A DNA stretch of 9,781 bases from an archaeon (GTDB taxonomy: Archaea; Thermoplasmatota; Thermoplasmata; Methanomassiliicoccales; Methanomethylophilaceae). Positions 1-7,473 of the stretch are shown piece by piece. The notes beneath the pieces were generated by a model. That model searched no databases. It saw only the letters and a list, made by a program, of their open reading frames with translations, and had not been told where the DNA came from. The stretch's first letter is position 1; every line of letters begins with the position of its first letter. Where the stretch lies: the NCBI GenBank assembly GCA_024399225.1, contig JAKSHV010000030.1, positions 1 to 9,781 on the forward strand, in the 5' to 3' direction. The position numbers were made by a program, and so were the translations under genes.

Positions 1-77
1 CGATCACTTTTCACTAGATGTTATATCGTTCGGAATGTCGCGAACTTAACGTGTTGGTGCGTGTCCAATTATTCATG

Positions 78-120
78 TTCCATCCAAATCCATGTTAAAA
101 AACGCGTATATTGGATGGAA
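78..120. repeat. 10-bp perfect inverted repeat, possible operator
   Basis: TTCCATCCAA (78-87) and TTGGATGGAA (111-120) are exact reverse complements separated by 23 bases, so their centres lie 33 bases apart, about three DNA turns. The half-motif TCCAA also occurs at 64-68, and CATGTT is repeated directly at 74-79 and 91-96. The pair lies roughly 55-100 bases upstream of the TATA box at 174-184, a position suited to a dimeric activator or repressor. The loop is long and no T-run follows, so a terminator is unlikely. The regulator is unknown. Confidence 0.45.
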
Positions 121-173
121 AACATCTTCACGTGATGACAGTTCACTTATCAACTATTGAATATGTTCGATAG

Positions 174-184
174 CTTTTTAAATA
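174..184 (+). promoter_or_regulatory. Candidate TATA box for the ehr operon
   Basis: CTTTTTAAATA matches an archaeal TATA element. Transcription would be expected to start about 26 bases downstream, near 205-208, leaving an untranslated leader of about 43 bases before the TTG start at 250. It is the best TATA-like element close to the operon start. This is inferred from position and composition only. Confidence 0.5.
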
Positions 185-212
185 CAGAAGCATACGCGCG
201 CTTCCGTTATCT

Positions 213-260
213 ATGCACGCTGTAATGTGTCAGAAGAAGGCGACAATACTTGTTGAGTGA
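213..260 (+). other. Possible 15-codon leader ORF overlapping the ehrA start
   Basis: An ATG at 213, a few bases after the predicted transcript start, opens the frame MHAVMCQKKATILVE, which stops with TGA at 258-260. A second in-frame ATG lies at 225. The frame overlaps the first 11 bases of ehrA, so ribosomes finishing it would terminate next to the weak TTG start at 250/253, allowing translational coupling. It may also be a chance frame, since nothing else supports translation. Confidence 0.25.
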
Positions 261-2193
261 CTCCGAATTATACTTAGCTCTGCTTCTGCTGCCTTCTCTT
301 ATCGGCGCGCTTATTTCCGTCGTTCCCGGTAAGAAGACCGTTATCGCGAAAGCATCACTTGTGTTCTGTGCGGTATCCTGCGTGGTTGGAATCTTCGCAT
401 ACACCGCTAACTACCGTCTACCCCTCGAGAGCATGTCCTGGAACGTCGGGCCTCTTGCGGGAGGATATGCGGTCGCATTCGACCAGCTTTCCACCGCGAT
501 GATGTGCATGTCCTCGGCCGTGTATTTCCTTGTAATCCTGCATATGCTCTCCTGCACCGAGAGCTGCGACAAAGGTATCTGCGGACTGATCTGTGTCCTT
601 TTCATGGCCATCATGCTTGCCATGTGTGCCGACTCCGTGATCCTGCTCCTCGTCTCCTGGGAACTCGTCACCCTGACAACCTTCCTTATGACCAAAGGCG
701 CCGATGAGGTCTACAGGTGGAGGTACTTCACCATCACCCACTTCGGAGGACTCATCATCATGTGCGTCTTCGCCGCACTGTGGTATCTGTACGGAACCGG
801 AACCCTGTCGGCGATGACCGGACTCGGATCCATCACCGGTTCCCTGGTGTCAGCAGGACTCATCCTCCTTCTTTTCATCGGATTTGGAACCAAACTCGGA
901 CTCATGCCCTTCCACGCATGGATGCCCGATCTCTACAACTCCGCACCAATCCACTCCGTCACGCTTCTTTCCACCGTCTGTTCCAATGTGGCGATCCTTC
1001 TCCTCACCAAATCCGCTTTCCTGTGGATCGGTGTCCCCGAGAACGCCTTCCTTCCGGGAATAATCATCATACTCGCATCCCTCGGTTCCATCTGGGGTGC
1101 GATGGAGTCTCTCATCCAGACCGAGCCCAGGCGTATCCTTGCATACTCCTCCATGGAGAACATGTCCATGGTCATGCTCTGTCTTGCGATGGGAATCCTC
1201 TTCGAGGTGGAGTTCGACGGAGTGCTGACCACCATGGTCCTCGCCGCAGCCATCCTGCACACAATCAACCACGGATTCTTCAAGTCCCTCATGCTCCTCA
1301 ATGTCGGAACCATCGAGAAGCTCACCGGGGAGAAATCCATCAGCAGGATGGGCGGACTAGCACTCTATCTGCCCCTTCTTTCCCTGTTCGCATTCGTCGG
1401 AACACTCGCCCTTGCCGCGATCCCTCCCATGAACGGATTCGTCAGCGAGTGGCTCATGATCAAAACCGTCGTACTCGCGGGAACCGGCGAATCCTTGCTC
1501 AACGTCGCACTGCCCCTCATCGTCGCAGTGCTCGGAGTCTGCGGAACCATGGCCGCCGTATCCTATGCAAGACTCTACGGTTTCGTCTTCCTGGGACGTC
1601 CCCGTTCCGAGTCCATGAAGAACTCCAGGAAGATGGGCAAGGCACTTGCACTGCCCCTTGCGGTTCTTTCCGCAGGATGCATCCTCATCGGACTCTTCGC
1701 CATCCCCATTATTGAGAAGATCTGTGTAGCAATCCCTGCATCCGTCCACGCAGGTCCTGTGGACACCCACCTTATCTCCGATTCGATGGATCCCGCGATG
1801 ATTGCGGTATTCCTTGCAATCGCAGGACTTGTCATCTACCTCCTGTTCAAGGTTTTCAAAAAGAAGAAGACCGTCACCCCCACCTGGGACTGCGGTACCG
1901 AACTCAATGAGGTCATGCAGTACTCCTCCGAAGGATTCTCCCAGCCCCTCGTCCGTGTGTTCCACCCCTTCTACGGCGACACCGTCGAGGTCAAGGATGT
2001 GTCCGGAGGAACCGATTCCTACAGGATCCACTTTAGCGAACCCTTCATCAAACACATCCTCGTTCCTCTGGGAAGGGCGGTGAACACCCTCTCCCTCCGC
2101 GTCGAGAAGATGCAGAGCGGAAACATCCAGGCCTACCTTGCCTATCTGCTCGTAACCCTCATTGTATTCCTTCTGGCGGTGAGGTTCATATGA
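250..2193 (+). CDS. ehrA: Ehr complex antiporter-like membrane subunit (HyfB/NuoL-like)
   Basis: This large membrane protein of 647 residues belongs to the NuoL/MrpA/HyfB ion-translocating family and would form part of the membrane arm of an Ehr complex. Visible hallmarks are the TM5 glutamate E138 (in VSWELVT), the TM7 lysine K215 (in GTKLGLMPFHAW), AYSSMEN at 298-304, and the H337/H341/K345 series with the spacing found in E. coli NuoL. P392-P393 and NGFVSEW at 395-401 follow. The C-terminal part (about 540-647) carries TWDCGTELNEVMQYSSEGFS, typical of HyfB, and a final membrane helix. By eye there are about 14-15 helices. The start must be TTG at 250 (or 253), because a stop at 223-225 precedes it in frame and no ATG or GTG lies between. 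GAAGG at 236-240 is the likely ribosome site. A cluster of four cysteines (C102, C106, C111, C115) is unusual. Databases would probably call it hydrogenase-4 subunit B; the Ehr name rests on the large subunit of the same operon. Confidence 0.9.
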   Translation: MLSDSELYLALLLLPSLIGALISVVPGKKTVIAKASLVFCAVSCVVGIFAYTANYRLPLESMSWNVGPLAGGYAVAFDQLSTAMMCMSSAVYFLVILHMLSCTESCDKGICGLICVLFMAIMLAMCADSVILLLVSWELVTLTTFLMTKGADEVYRWRYFTITHFGGLIIMCVFAALWYLYGTGTLSAMTGLGSITGSLVSAGLILLLFIGFGTKLGLMPFHAWMPDLYNSAPIHSVTLLSTVCSNVAILLLTKSAFLWIGVPENAFLPGIIIILASLGSIWGAMESLIQTEPRRILAYSSMENMSMVMLCLAMGILFEVEFDGVLTTMVLAAAILHTINHGFFKSLMLLNVGTIEKLTGEKSISRMGGLALYLPLLSLFAFVGTLALAAIPPMNGFVSEWLMIKTVVLAGTGESLLNVALPLIVAVLGVCGTMAAVSYARLYGFVFLGRPRSESMKNSRKMGKALALPLAVLSAGCILIGLFAIPIIEKICVAIPASVHAGPVDTHLISDSMDPAMIAVFLAIAGLVIYLLFKVFKKKKTVTPTWDCGTELNEVMQYSSEGFSQPLVRVFHPFYGDTVEVKDVSGGTDSYRIHFSEPFIKHILVPLGRAVNTLSLRVEKMQSGNIQAYLAYLLVTLIVFLLAVRFI

Positions 2194-3128
2194 TGTCCCT
2201 CGTCGTCTCCGCGCTCCAGGCCCTGTTCCTCATGGCTATCGCACCCCTCATCACCGGTCTTGTGAAGAAGTTCAAGGCCTACATGCAGCACCGCAGAGGG
2301 GCCAGCATATTCCAGCCTTACTGGGACCTTGCCAAACTGCTCAGGAAGGATGAGACCGTCTCTGAGAGTGCATCCGTGCTCTTCCGTGCGATCCCCTTCA
2401 TCTGTATGGCTACCATGACCCTACTCGCATTCATGGTGCCCGTGTTCTATGCAAGCATCCTTGCACCCTATGGAGACATCATCACTCTTGTCTATCTCTT
2501 CACCCTGTACAGGTTCTGTATGGTCCTCGGAGGTCTGGAGGGAGGTTCCGTCTTCGGAGGAATGGGAAGCAGCAGGGAGATGATGATGTCCGTCCTCATC
2601 GAGCCCGCGCTCCTTCTTTCGCTGATGTCCCTTTGTGTGCTCAGCAACAACGGAATCGACATATCCGAGATCCCCAGACTCCTTATCGACATGGGTGTGG
2701 CCGCCTTCTGCCCCGCACTTCTGCTTGCGGCTGCATCATTCGCCATCACCCTTGTGGCAGAGAACGCAAGGATACCTTTCGACAATCCTGCCACCCATTT
2801 GGAGCTCACCATGGTTCACGAGGGTATGCTCCTCGAGTACTCCGGAAGGGGACTCGCACAGATGGAGTACTCCTCCGAACTCAGGCTCACCATCTTCATG
2901 GCGATGCTCGGTTCCATGTTCTTCCCCTGGGGAATCTCCGTAACCCTCGAACCCCTTGACCTCCTCATCGGATTCGCCGCAATCTTCGCGAAGCTCGTGT
3001 TCTTCGCATTCGTACTCGCCGTTCTTGAGAGTTCCATCTCCAAGTCCAGATTGTTCAAGACCCCCAACCTCCTTACGGCATCGTTCGTACTGGCACTGTT
3101 GGCGATCATTTCCCTATACATTCTCTGA
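2190..3128 (+). CDS. ehrB: Ehr complex NuoH-like membrane subunit (HyfC/HycD-like)
   Basis: This 312-residue membrane protein is homologous to NuoH (complex I) and HyfC/HycD, the subunit that joins the peripheral arm to the membrane arm and lines the cavity under the large subunit. Signature segments are RRGASIFQPYWDLAKLLRK (35-53), GGLEGGSVFGGMGSSRE (114-130), and the highly conserved block ENARIPFDNPATHLELTMVH (191-210) continuing to EGMLLEYSGR (211-220). These contain the loop acids E191, D198, E205, E211 and E216. About eight helices are visible, a normal count and length for the family. The ATG overlaps the ehrA stop as ATGA, with GAGGT at 2181-2185 as ribosome site; a second ATG at 2193 is an equally possible start. 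Often annotated as formate hydrogenlyase subunit 4. Confidence 0.92.
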   Translation: MMSLVVSALQALFLMAIAPLITGLVKKFKAYMQHRRGASIFQPYWDLAKLLRKDETVSESASVLFRAIPFICMATMTLLAFMVPVFYASILAPYGDIITLVYLFTLYRFCMVLGGLEGGSVFGGMGSSREMMMSVLIEPALLLSLMSLCVLSNNGIDISEIPRLLIDMGVAAFCPALLLAAASFAITLVAENARIPFDNPATHLELTMVHEGMLLEYSGRGLAQMEYSSELRLTIFMAMLGSMFFPWGISVTLEPLDLLIGFAAIFAKLVFFAFVLAVLESSISKSRLFKTPNLLTASFVLALLAIISLYIL

Positions 3129-3137
3129 GGTGCAAAA

Positions 3138-3800
3138 ATGGATCCAGTACTTTACGAAAACATCATCGATGTGTGTGCCATCCTGATGCTCCTCCTTTCC
3201 GTCCTTTCGATCACCACCACCCGCATGGGAAAGCTGGTTCAGCACTTCGCCATCCACTCCCTGGTGCTGGCGGTCATCGCGTTCGTCGTCGCATATTACA
3301 CTGGGAAATACGAGATCTACTTCACCTTCGCACTGACCCTGGTGCTCAAGGTGTATGTCATCCCCAAGTTCCTCAATTACACCATGCACAAGATCAATGC
3401 GGAAAGGGAGATCGAACCTCTGGTCGGAATTCCCGGAAGCCTGCTGATCTGCACCGCACTCATACTGATATCGTATCTGGCCGCCGAACCCATGGTGCAG
3501 TCCCTCGATGCACTCGGAAGCACCTGCTTCGCGGTGTCGCTCTCCATCGTCCTGATCGGAATGTTCATGATGGCATCCAGGAGGAAGGCGCTCACCGAGT
3601 CCATCGGCCTGCTTCTTGTAGAGAACGGACTGTTCCTCGGAACCCTCACCATCTCCTACGGAATGCCCCTTGTCGTCGAGTTCGGAGTGTTCTTCGATGT
3701 CATCATCGCAGTGGTCATCATCGGAATCTTCGCATACAGGATCAACCGTACTTTCAATTCCGTGGACACCACCTTCATGAGGAGGCTGAAAGATGATTGA
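3138..3800 (+). CDS. ehrC: Ehr complex NuoK-like membrane subunit (HyfE-like)
   Basis: This 220-residue hydrophobic protein has about seven helices. It fits HyfE, whose C-terminal half resembles NuoK/MrpC. In that half E162 (in LLLVENGLF) and E181 (in VVEFGVFFD), with D187, sit inside membrane helices where NuoK carries its essential glutamates. The N-terminal half (1-80) is extra relative to NuoK, as in HyfE. The last 20 residues are charged and end RRLKDD. GAGGTG at 3127-3132 lies five bases before the ATG and overlaps the ehrB stop. The role is inferred from the family: linking the NuoH-like subunit to the antiporter-like subunits. Confidence 0.85.
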   Translation: MDPVLYENIIDVCAILMLLLSVLSITTTRMGKLVQHFAIHSLVLAVIAFVVAYYTGKYEIYFTFALTLVLKVYVIPKFLNYTMHKINAEREIEPLVGIPGSLLICTALILISYLAAEPMVQSLDALGSTCFAVSLSIVLIGMFMMASRRKALTESIGLLLVENGLFLGTLTISYGMPLVVEFGVFFDVIIAVVIIGIFAYRINRTFNSVDTTFMRRLKDD

Positions 3801-5256
3801 TGTCGAACTGATCCTCCTGATCCCGGTCATCAGCGGAATCCTCTGCTTCCTGTCCCCCAGGGAGCACATCATCTCCTGGATCTCCATCCTTGTTTCCGCA
3901 ATCGGAACCGGATTCACCTTCTGGGTATGCGGCCCCGTCTTCCTTGACGGAACCGTAATCGAGTACAGTATCTGGTATCTCGACGCCATGTCCGCATTCT
4001 TCATGATGATCACCTCCGCGGTGGCGTTCATGGTCGCACTGTATTCCAGAGGATATCTCGGACTGGAGAGGGAGGAGAAGATCCTCAAGACCGGTTCGGA
4101 GAAGTTCTACTATCTCTACCTGAACCTCTTCGTCGCGGTTATGCTTGCGGTGTACTGCGTCTCCTCGGTCGGAATGATCTGGATCATCATCGAGATCACC
4201 ACACTGATCTCCACATTCCTTGTCGGATTCTACCACGATGATAAATCCACCGAGGCCGCTTGGAAATATCTCATCATCTGTTCCATCGGAATCACCCTGG
4301 CACTTATCGGAATCTCCCTCGTGTACGCATCCTCCTACGGTATCGTCGAGGAATCCGAGGCACTCAACTGGAACGTCCTCATGGCCAATGCGGAGTTCCT
4401 CGATCCTGCCATCCTCAAGACCGCCATGGTGTTCATCATCATCGGATTCGGTACCAAGGCGGGATTCGCACCCATGCACACCTGGCTTCCCGATGCACAC
4501 AGTCAGGCACCCACCCCCGTGTCCGCACTCCTTTCCGCAACCCTGCTGAACTGTGCACTCTACAGCATCCTGAGGTTCTACACAATCTCCGAGATCACCA
4601 TCCCCGGCTACGCATCGACCCTGATGCTGATCTTCGGATTCCTCTCTCTGTTCATCGCATCCATGTTCATCCTCAACGCCAAGGACATCAAGAGGATGCT
4701 CGCATACTCCAGTATCGAGCACATCGGACTCATCACCATCGGATTCGGTATCGGAACCGACCTTGCCATCTATACTGCACTTTTCATGGTCATGGCCCAT
4801 TCCCTCACCAAGCCCATCCTGTTCTTCTGTGCCGGAAACATCATGCAGGCATACGGAACCAAGGACATGTCCGTCGTCCGCGGACTTGCAACCAAGCTTC
4901 CCTTCACCGCCACCATGCTGTCCATCGGTACGCTCGCCATCGTCGGTATGCCGCCCTTCGCGGTCTTCATGGGGGAGTTCTCCCTGTTCATGGCGATGAT
5001 CGACAGTGGAATGTGGTGGCTCGCCGGAATCGCAGTGGTGCTCATCATCATTATCTTCTCCGGTTTCGCAAGGCACATCTACCCCATGCTTACCGGTGAG
5101 ACCGACAAGGAGGTACACTATTCCAAGGACGTCACCAGGTACATCCCCTTCGTGGTGCTTGCCGGTGCGATCCTGGTGTTCGGACTCTACATGCCCGAGC
5201 AGATCGCCGACGGCCTTGCCGGAATCGTTAACGACATCTTCGGAGGTTCATTATGA
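3793..5256 (+). CDS. ehrD: Ehr complex antiporter-like membrane subunit (HyfF/NuoN/MrpD-like)
   Basis: This second antiporter-like subunit has 487 residues and about 14 helices. Key residues are the TM5 glutamate E134 (IIIEITTL), the TM7 lysine K222 within FGTKAGFAPMHTWLPDAHS, KRMLAYSSIEH at 300-310, H336 and K340 in AHSLTKPILFF, and E395 in VFMGEFSLF. These are the charged central-axis residues expected for H+ or Na+ translocation, and none is missing. The ATG at 3793 overlaps the ehrC end by eight bases, with GGAGG at 3781-3785 as ribosome site. With ehrA it gives two antiporter modules, one fewer than hydrogenase 4, which also has HyfD. The transported ion cannot be told from sequence. Likely labelled hydrogenase-4 subunit F. 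Confidence 0.92.
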   Translation: MIDVELILLIPVISGILCFLSPREHIISWISILVSAIGTGFTFWVCGPVFLDGTVIEYSIWYLDAMSAFFMMITSAVAFMVALYSRGYLGLEREEKILKTGSEKFYYLYLNLFVAVMLAVYCVSSVGMIWIIIEITTLISTFLVGFYHDDKSTEAAWKYLIICSIGITLALIGISLVYASSYGIVEESEALNWNVLMANAEFLDPAILKTAMVFIIIGFGTKAGFAPMHTWLPDAHSQAPTPVSALLSATLLNCALYSILRFYTISEITIPGYASTLMLIFGFLSLFIASMFILNAKDIKRMLAYSSIEHIGLITIGFGIGTDLAIYTALFMVMAHSLTKPILFFCAGNIMQAYGTKDMSVVRGLATKLPFTATMLSIGTLAIVGMPPFAVFMGEFSLFMAMIDSGMWWLAGIAVVLIIIIFSGFARHIYPMLTGETDKEVHYSKDVTRYIPFVVLAGAILVFGLYMPEQIADGLAGIVNDIFGGSL

Positions 5257-6713
5257 TCACAGAGATCCACATCGGAATCTCCTCCCTTGCGGAGAAGATC
5301 GCAGAGAAACTCTCGGAAGGCTACGGCCTCATGTGCATGTACGCCAATGAGAAAGGTGCCACCGAACGTTCCATCAGGACCCTTCTCAGGAAGGATTCCG
5401 ACATTATCACATTCTTCACCGTCATCGAGGGAGACTCCTACGGGGCCATCTCTCCCGCCGTGCCTCAGGTCCGTCCATATGAGAGGGAGATGCACGAGAT
5501 GAGCGGTCTGATCCCGGAGGGGCTTACCGAGAAGTTCGGTCCCCAGAGGCTTCAGTGGGCTTACAAGGATGCATACCCTCTGCAGAAGGCACCCCTTCCC
5601 GAAGAGAGGATATTCCACCCTATGCCCGACAACAGGATGGAGGGTGACGGAGTCTTCGAGATCCCCGTCGGACCCGTCCACGCCGGAATCATCGAGCCCG
5701 GACACTTCAGATTCTCAGTTGCGGGTGAACCCATCCTCAAGGTCAGGACCCACTTCGGTTACACCTATCGTGGAATCGAGAAGCTCATGGAGGGACGTTC
5801 CGATTCCGACCGCACCAGGCTCATCGAGCGTGTCTCCGGAGACACCGCGGTCGCCAACGCATTGGCCTACGCACATGCCATGGAGGGCGATACAGAGGTC
5901 CCCGAGCGTGCCAGGTATCTCAGGACCATCTTCGCCGAACTCGAGCGTATCTACTGTCATTTCGGAGATATCAGCGGAATCGCACAGGACACCGGATTCT
6001 CCGTCCCCGCCGTATTCGGAGCGGGAATCAAGGAGAAGATCCTCCGTCTCAACGAGATCGTCGGAGGCCACAGGTTCCTCATGGGAACCATTGTGCCAGG
6101 CGGTGTTAGGAGAGATATCTCCGACGATTCCCTGAAGGCCATTCAGAACCGTATCCTGAAGATCAGTTTCGACATCGAGGAACTCGTTGGAATGATGGAA
6201 GGATCCTCCTTCCTCATGGACCGTGTGGAGACCACCGGAATCCTATCTCATCAGGATGCTCTCACCTACCGTGCACTCGGGCCCGCAGCCAGGGCAAGCG
6301 GTGTCAAGACCGATGTAAGGAAGGAACTTCCCTACGATGCATACGGTGATGTCGGATTCCGTGTGTTCACCCGTGACAAGGGCGATGTATATTCCCGTAT
6401 GCTCGTGAAGGCAGGAGAGATCGTCGAATCCACCAGTATCATCAACCAGTGTCTTGACAGGATCAGACCCGGCCCCCTCAGAGCGGAGGTCACCCCCTCC
6501 GAAGGTCTGGGTCTTGGTATCGTAGAGGCACCCAGAGGAGAACTCGTGCACTCGGCAGAGATCTTCAACGGAGACATCTGGAGGTACAGGATCAGGGATC
6601 CCTCCTTCATCAATTGGCTTGCACTGGAGAGGGCACTTCCCGGCAACATCGTCGCGGACTTCCCCCTCATCAACAAGAGCTTCAACCTATCCTACAGCGG
6701 AAACGATCTTTGA
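5253..6713 (+). CDS. ehrL: Ehr large subunit: NuoCD/HyfG-like protein without NiFe-binding cysteines
   Basis: This 486-residue soluble protein would sit on the cytoplasmic side of the membrane arm. An N-terminal domain (about 1-95) resembles NuoC, with RPYEREMHEMSGL at 74-86. The rest resembles NuoD and the large subunit of group 4 NiFe hydrogenases, including GPVHAGIIEPGHF (140-152) and YRGIEKLMEGR (172-182). In hydrogenases four cysteines hold the NiFe centre. Here the first pair is replaced in RVSGDTAVANALAYA (193-207; S195 and T198 where Cys stands) and the last pair in NLSYSGNDL (478-486; S480 and G483). The only cysteines are C28, C235 and C400. The chain ends three residues after the last motif position, so there is no removable C-terminal peptide. 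This matches energy-converting hydrogenase-related (Ehr) complexes, whose acceptor is unknown. The ATG overlaps the ehrD stop as ATGA, with GGAGGT at 5242-5247. Automatic annotation as a NiFe hydrogenase III large subunit would be misleading. Confidence 0.93.
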   Translation: MITEIHIGISSLAEKIAEKLSEGYGLMCMYANEKGATERSIRTLLRKDSDIITFFTVIEGDSYGAISPAVPQVRPYEREMHEMSGLIPEGLTEKFGPQRLQWAYKDAYPLQKAPLPEERIFHPMPDNRMEGDGVFEIPVGPVHAGIIEPGHFRFSVAGEPILKVRTHFGYTYRGIEKLMEGRSDSDRTRLIERVSGDTAVANALAYAHAMEGDTEVPERARYLRTIFAELERIYCHFGDISGIAQDTGFSVPAVFGAGIKEKILRLNEIVGGHRFLMGTIVPGGVRRDISDDSLKAIQNRILKISFDIEELVGMMEGSSFLMDRVETTGILSHQDALTYRALGPAARASGVKTDVRKELPYDAYGDVGFRVFTRDKGDVYSRMLVKAGEIVESTSIINQCLDRIRPGPLRAEVTPSEGLGLGIVEAPRGELVHSAEIFNGDIWRYRIRDPSFINWLALERALPGNIVADFPLINKSFNLSYSGNDL

Positions 6714-6725
6714 AAGGTGGCGGAA

Positions 6726-7463
6726 ATGTATCAAAAATCACTCAAGAACCTTGTATCGGATGCAAAACCCGTCGAACCCTACGATATCATGGAATCAAAG
6801 AGGCTCAGTATGCCTTCTCCTGATTCCGGATGCAACTGCTGCGGAAAATGCGTGAAGGCATGTTCCGGAAAGGCGATCTCGATCAAAGACGATGTATGGT
6901 CCATCGATCTCGGAAAATGTGTCTTCTGCCGTGATTGTTACGAACTCTGCGAGCATATGCAGGAGGAGGATGCACCCCACTATGCACTCCGCCGCGAGGA
7001 TCTTGTTTTCAAAGCAGGGGAGAAGAAGGATGTCGAAGGCAGACTTCCCAAGGAGAAGGTACGTGCCGTCAGGGGTTCCGTTGCGATCAGGGAACTCGAT
7101 ACCGGTTCCTGCAACGCATGTGAGAGCGAGGCCAATGCCATGGGAAACAAGTACTATGACATGGAGAGGTTCGGAATCAAGGTCACACCTTCCCCGAGGC
7201 ATGCCGATGCACTTCTTGTGACCGGCCCTATGACGCGCAATATGCTAGTTGCCGCACAGAAGACCTACAACGCGGTCCCCGACGATAAACTCGTCATCGC
7301 CTGCGGAACCTGTGCCATTTCCGGAGGACTGTTCGTTAAAGGAGATGTGATCGGAGAGGGAGTGAACGACACCCTTCCCGTGGATCTCTACATCGTCGGC
7401 TGCCCGCCCACTCCCAACGGAATGGTAGTATCACTGATCAAGGCACTGGGTCTTCGTCACTGA
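6726..7463 (+). CDS. ehrS: Ehr small subunit: 2[4Fe-4S] ferredoxin fused to NuoB/HyfI-like domain
   Basis: This 245-residue protein should carry electrons to the large subunit. The N-terminal half has two full [4Fe-4S] motifs, C36-x2-C39-x2-C42-x3-C46 and C65-x2-C68-x2-C71-x3-C75, with an additional cysteine at C38. The C-terminal half (about 118-245) is a NuoB/HyfI domain with TGSCNACESE (C129, C132), DMERFGIK, SPRHADALLVTGP, GTCA (C196) and VGCPPTP (C226), so the N2-type cluster ligands are complete. It thus joins what HyfH and HyfI do as separate proteins. The start is taken at ATG 6726 because AAGGTGG (6714-6720) lies five bases upstream. A GTG at 6717 would add three residues but falls inside that ribosome site. 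It begins a few bases after ehrL and is the last gene of the operon. A reduced ferredoxin donor is likely but inferred. Confidence 0.92.
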   Translation: MYQKSLKNLVSDAKPVEPYDIMESKRLSMPSPDSGCNCCGKCVKACSGKAISIKDDVWSIDLGKCVFCRDCYELCEHMQEEDAPHYALRREDLVFKAGEKKDVEGRLPKEKVRAVRGSVAIRELDTGSCNACESEANAMGNKYYDMERFGIKVTPSPRHADALLVTGPMTRNMLVAAQKTYNAVPDDKLVIACGTCAISGGLFVKGDVIGEGVNDTLPVDLYIVGCPPTPNGMVVSLIKALGLRH

Positions 7464-7473
7464 AAACAATCAC

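Larger units (their letters stand above)
1..249. other. AT-rich upstream region of the ehr operon, no gene seen
   Basis: This stretch is clearly richer in A and T than the genes that follow. No convincing coding frame was found on either strand. It holds an inverted repeat (78-120), the 8-bp palindrome TCACGTGA (128-135), a TATA-like element (174-184) and a 15-codon leader frame (213-260), all described separately. A gene to the left, outside the window, could use part of it as its own control region, but nothing here shows that. Confidence 0.6.

Noticed and set aside
1..135. Open frame from the window edge to a TGA at 133-135, as a possible gene end
   Set aside because: Its 44 residues show no recognisable feature, its codons are AT-rich and unlike the neighbours, and it overlaps the inverted repeat; probably non-coding.
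717..1715. Plus-strand 332-codon frame inside ehrA
   Set aside because: Arg/His/Pro-rich out-of-frame reading of ehrA without any family feature.
1357..2055. Minus-strand open frame of 232 codons opposite ehrA
   Set aside because: Same antisense artefact of codon bias, with no recognisable domain.
3775..5118. Minus-strand open frame of 447 codons opposite ehrD
   Set aside because: Its product is a repetitive Asp/Glu/Gly/His-rich chain that arises from ATC, GTC and TCC codons read in antisense. The plus-strand gene has clear family motifs.
6717..6719. GTG as the start of ehrS
   Set aside because: It lies within the AAGGTGG ribosome site that fits the ATG at 6726.
250..7463. Reading the operon as hydrogenase 4 or formate hydrogenlyase
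   Set aside because: The gene order and membrane subunits fit, but the large subunit has none of the four NiFe-binding cysteines and no formate dehydrogenase gene is present in the window.
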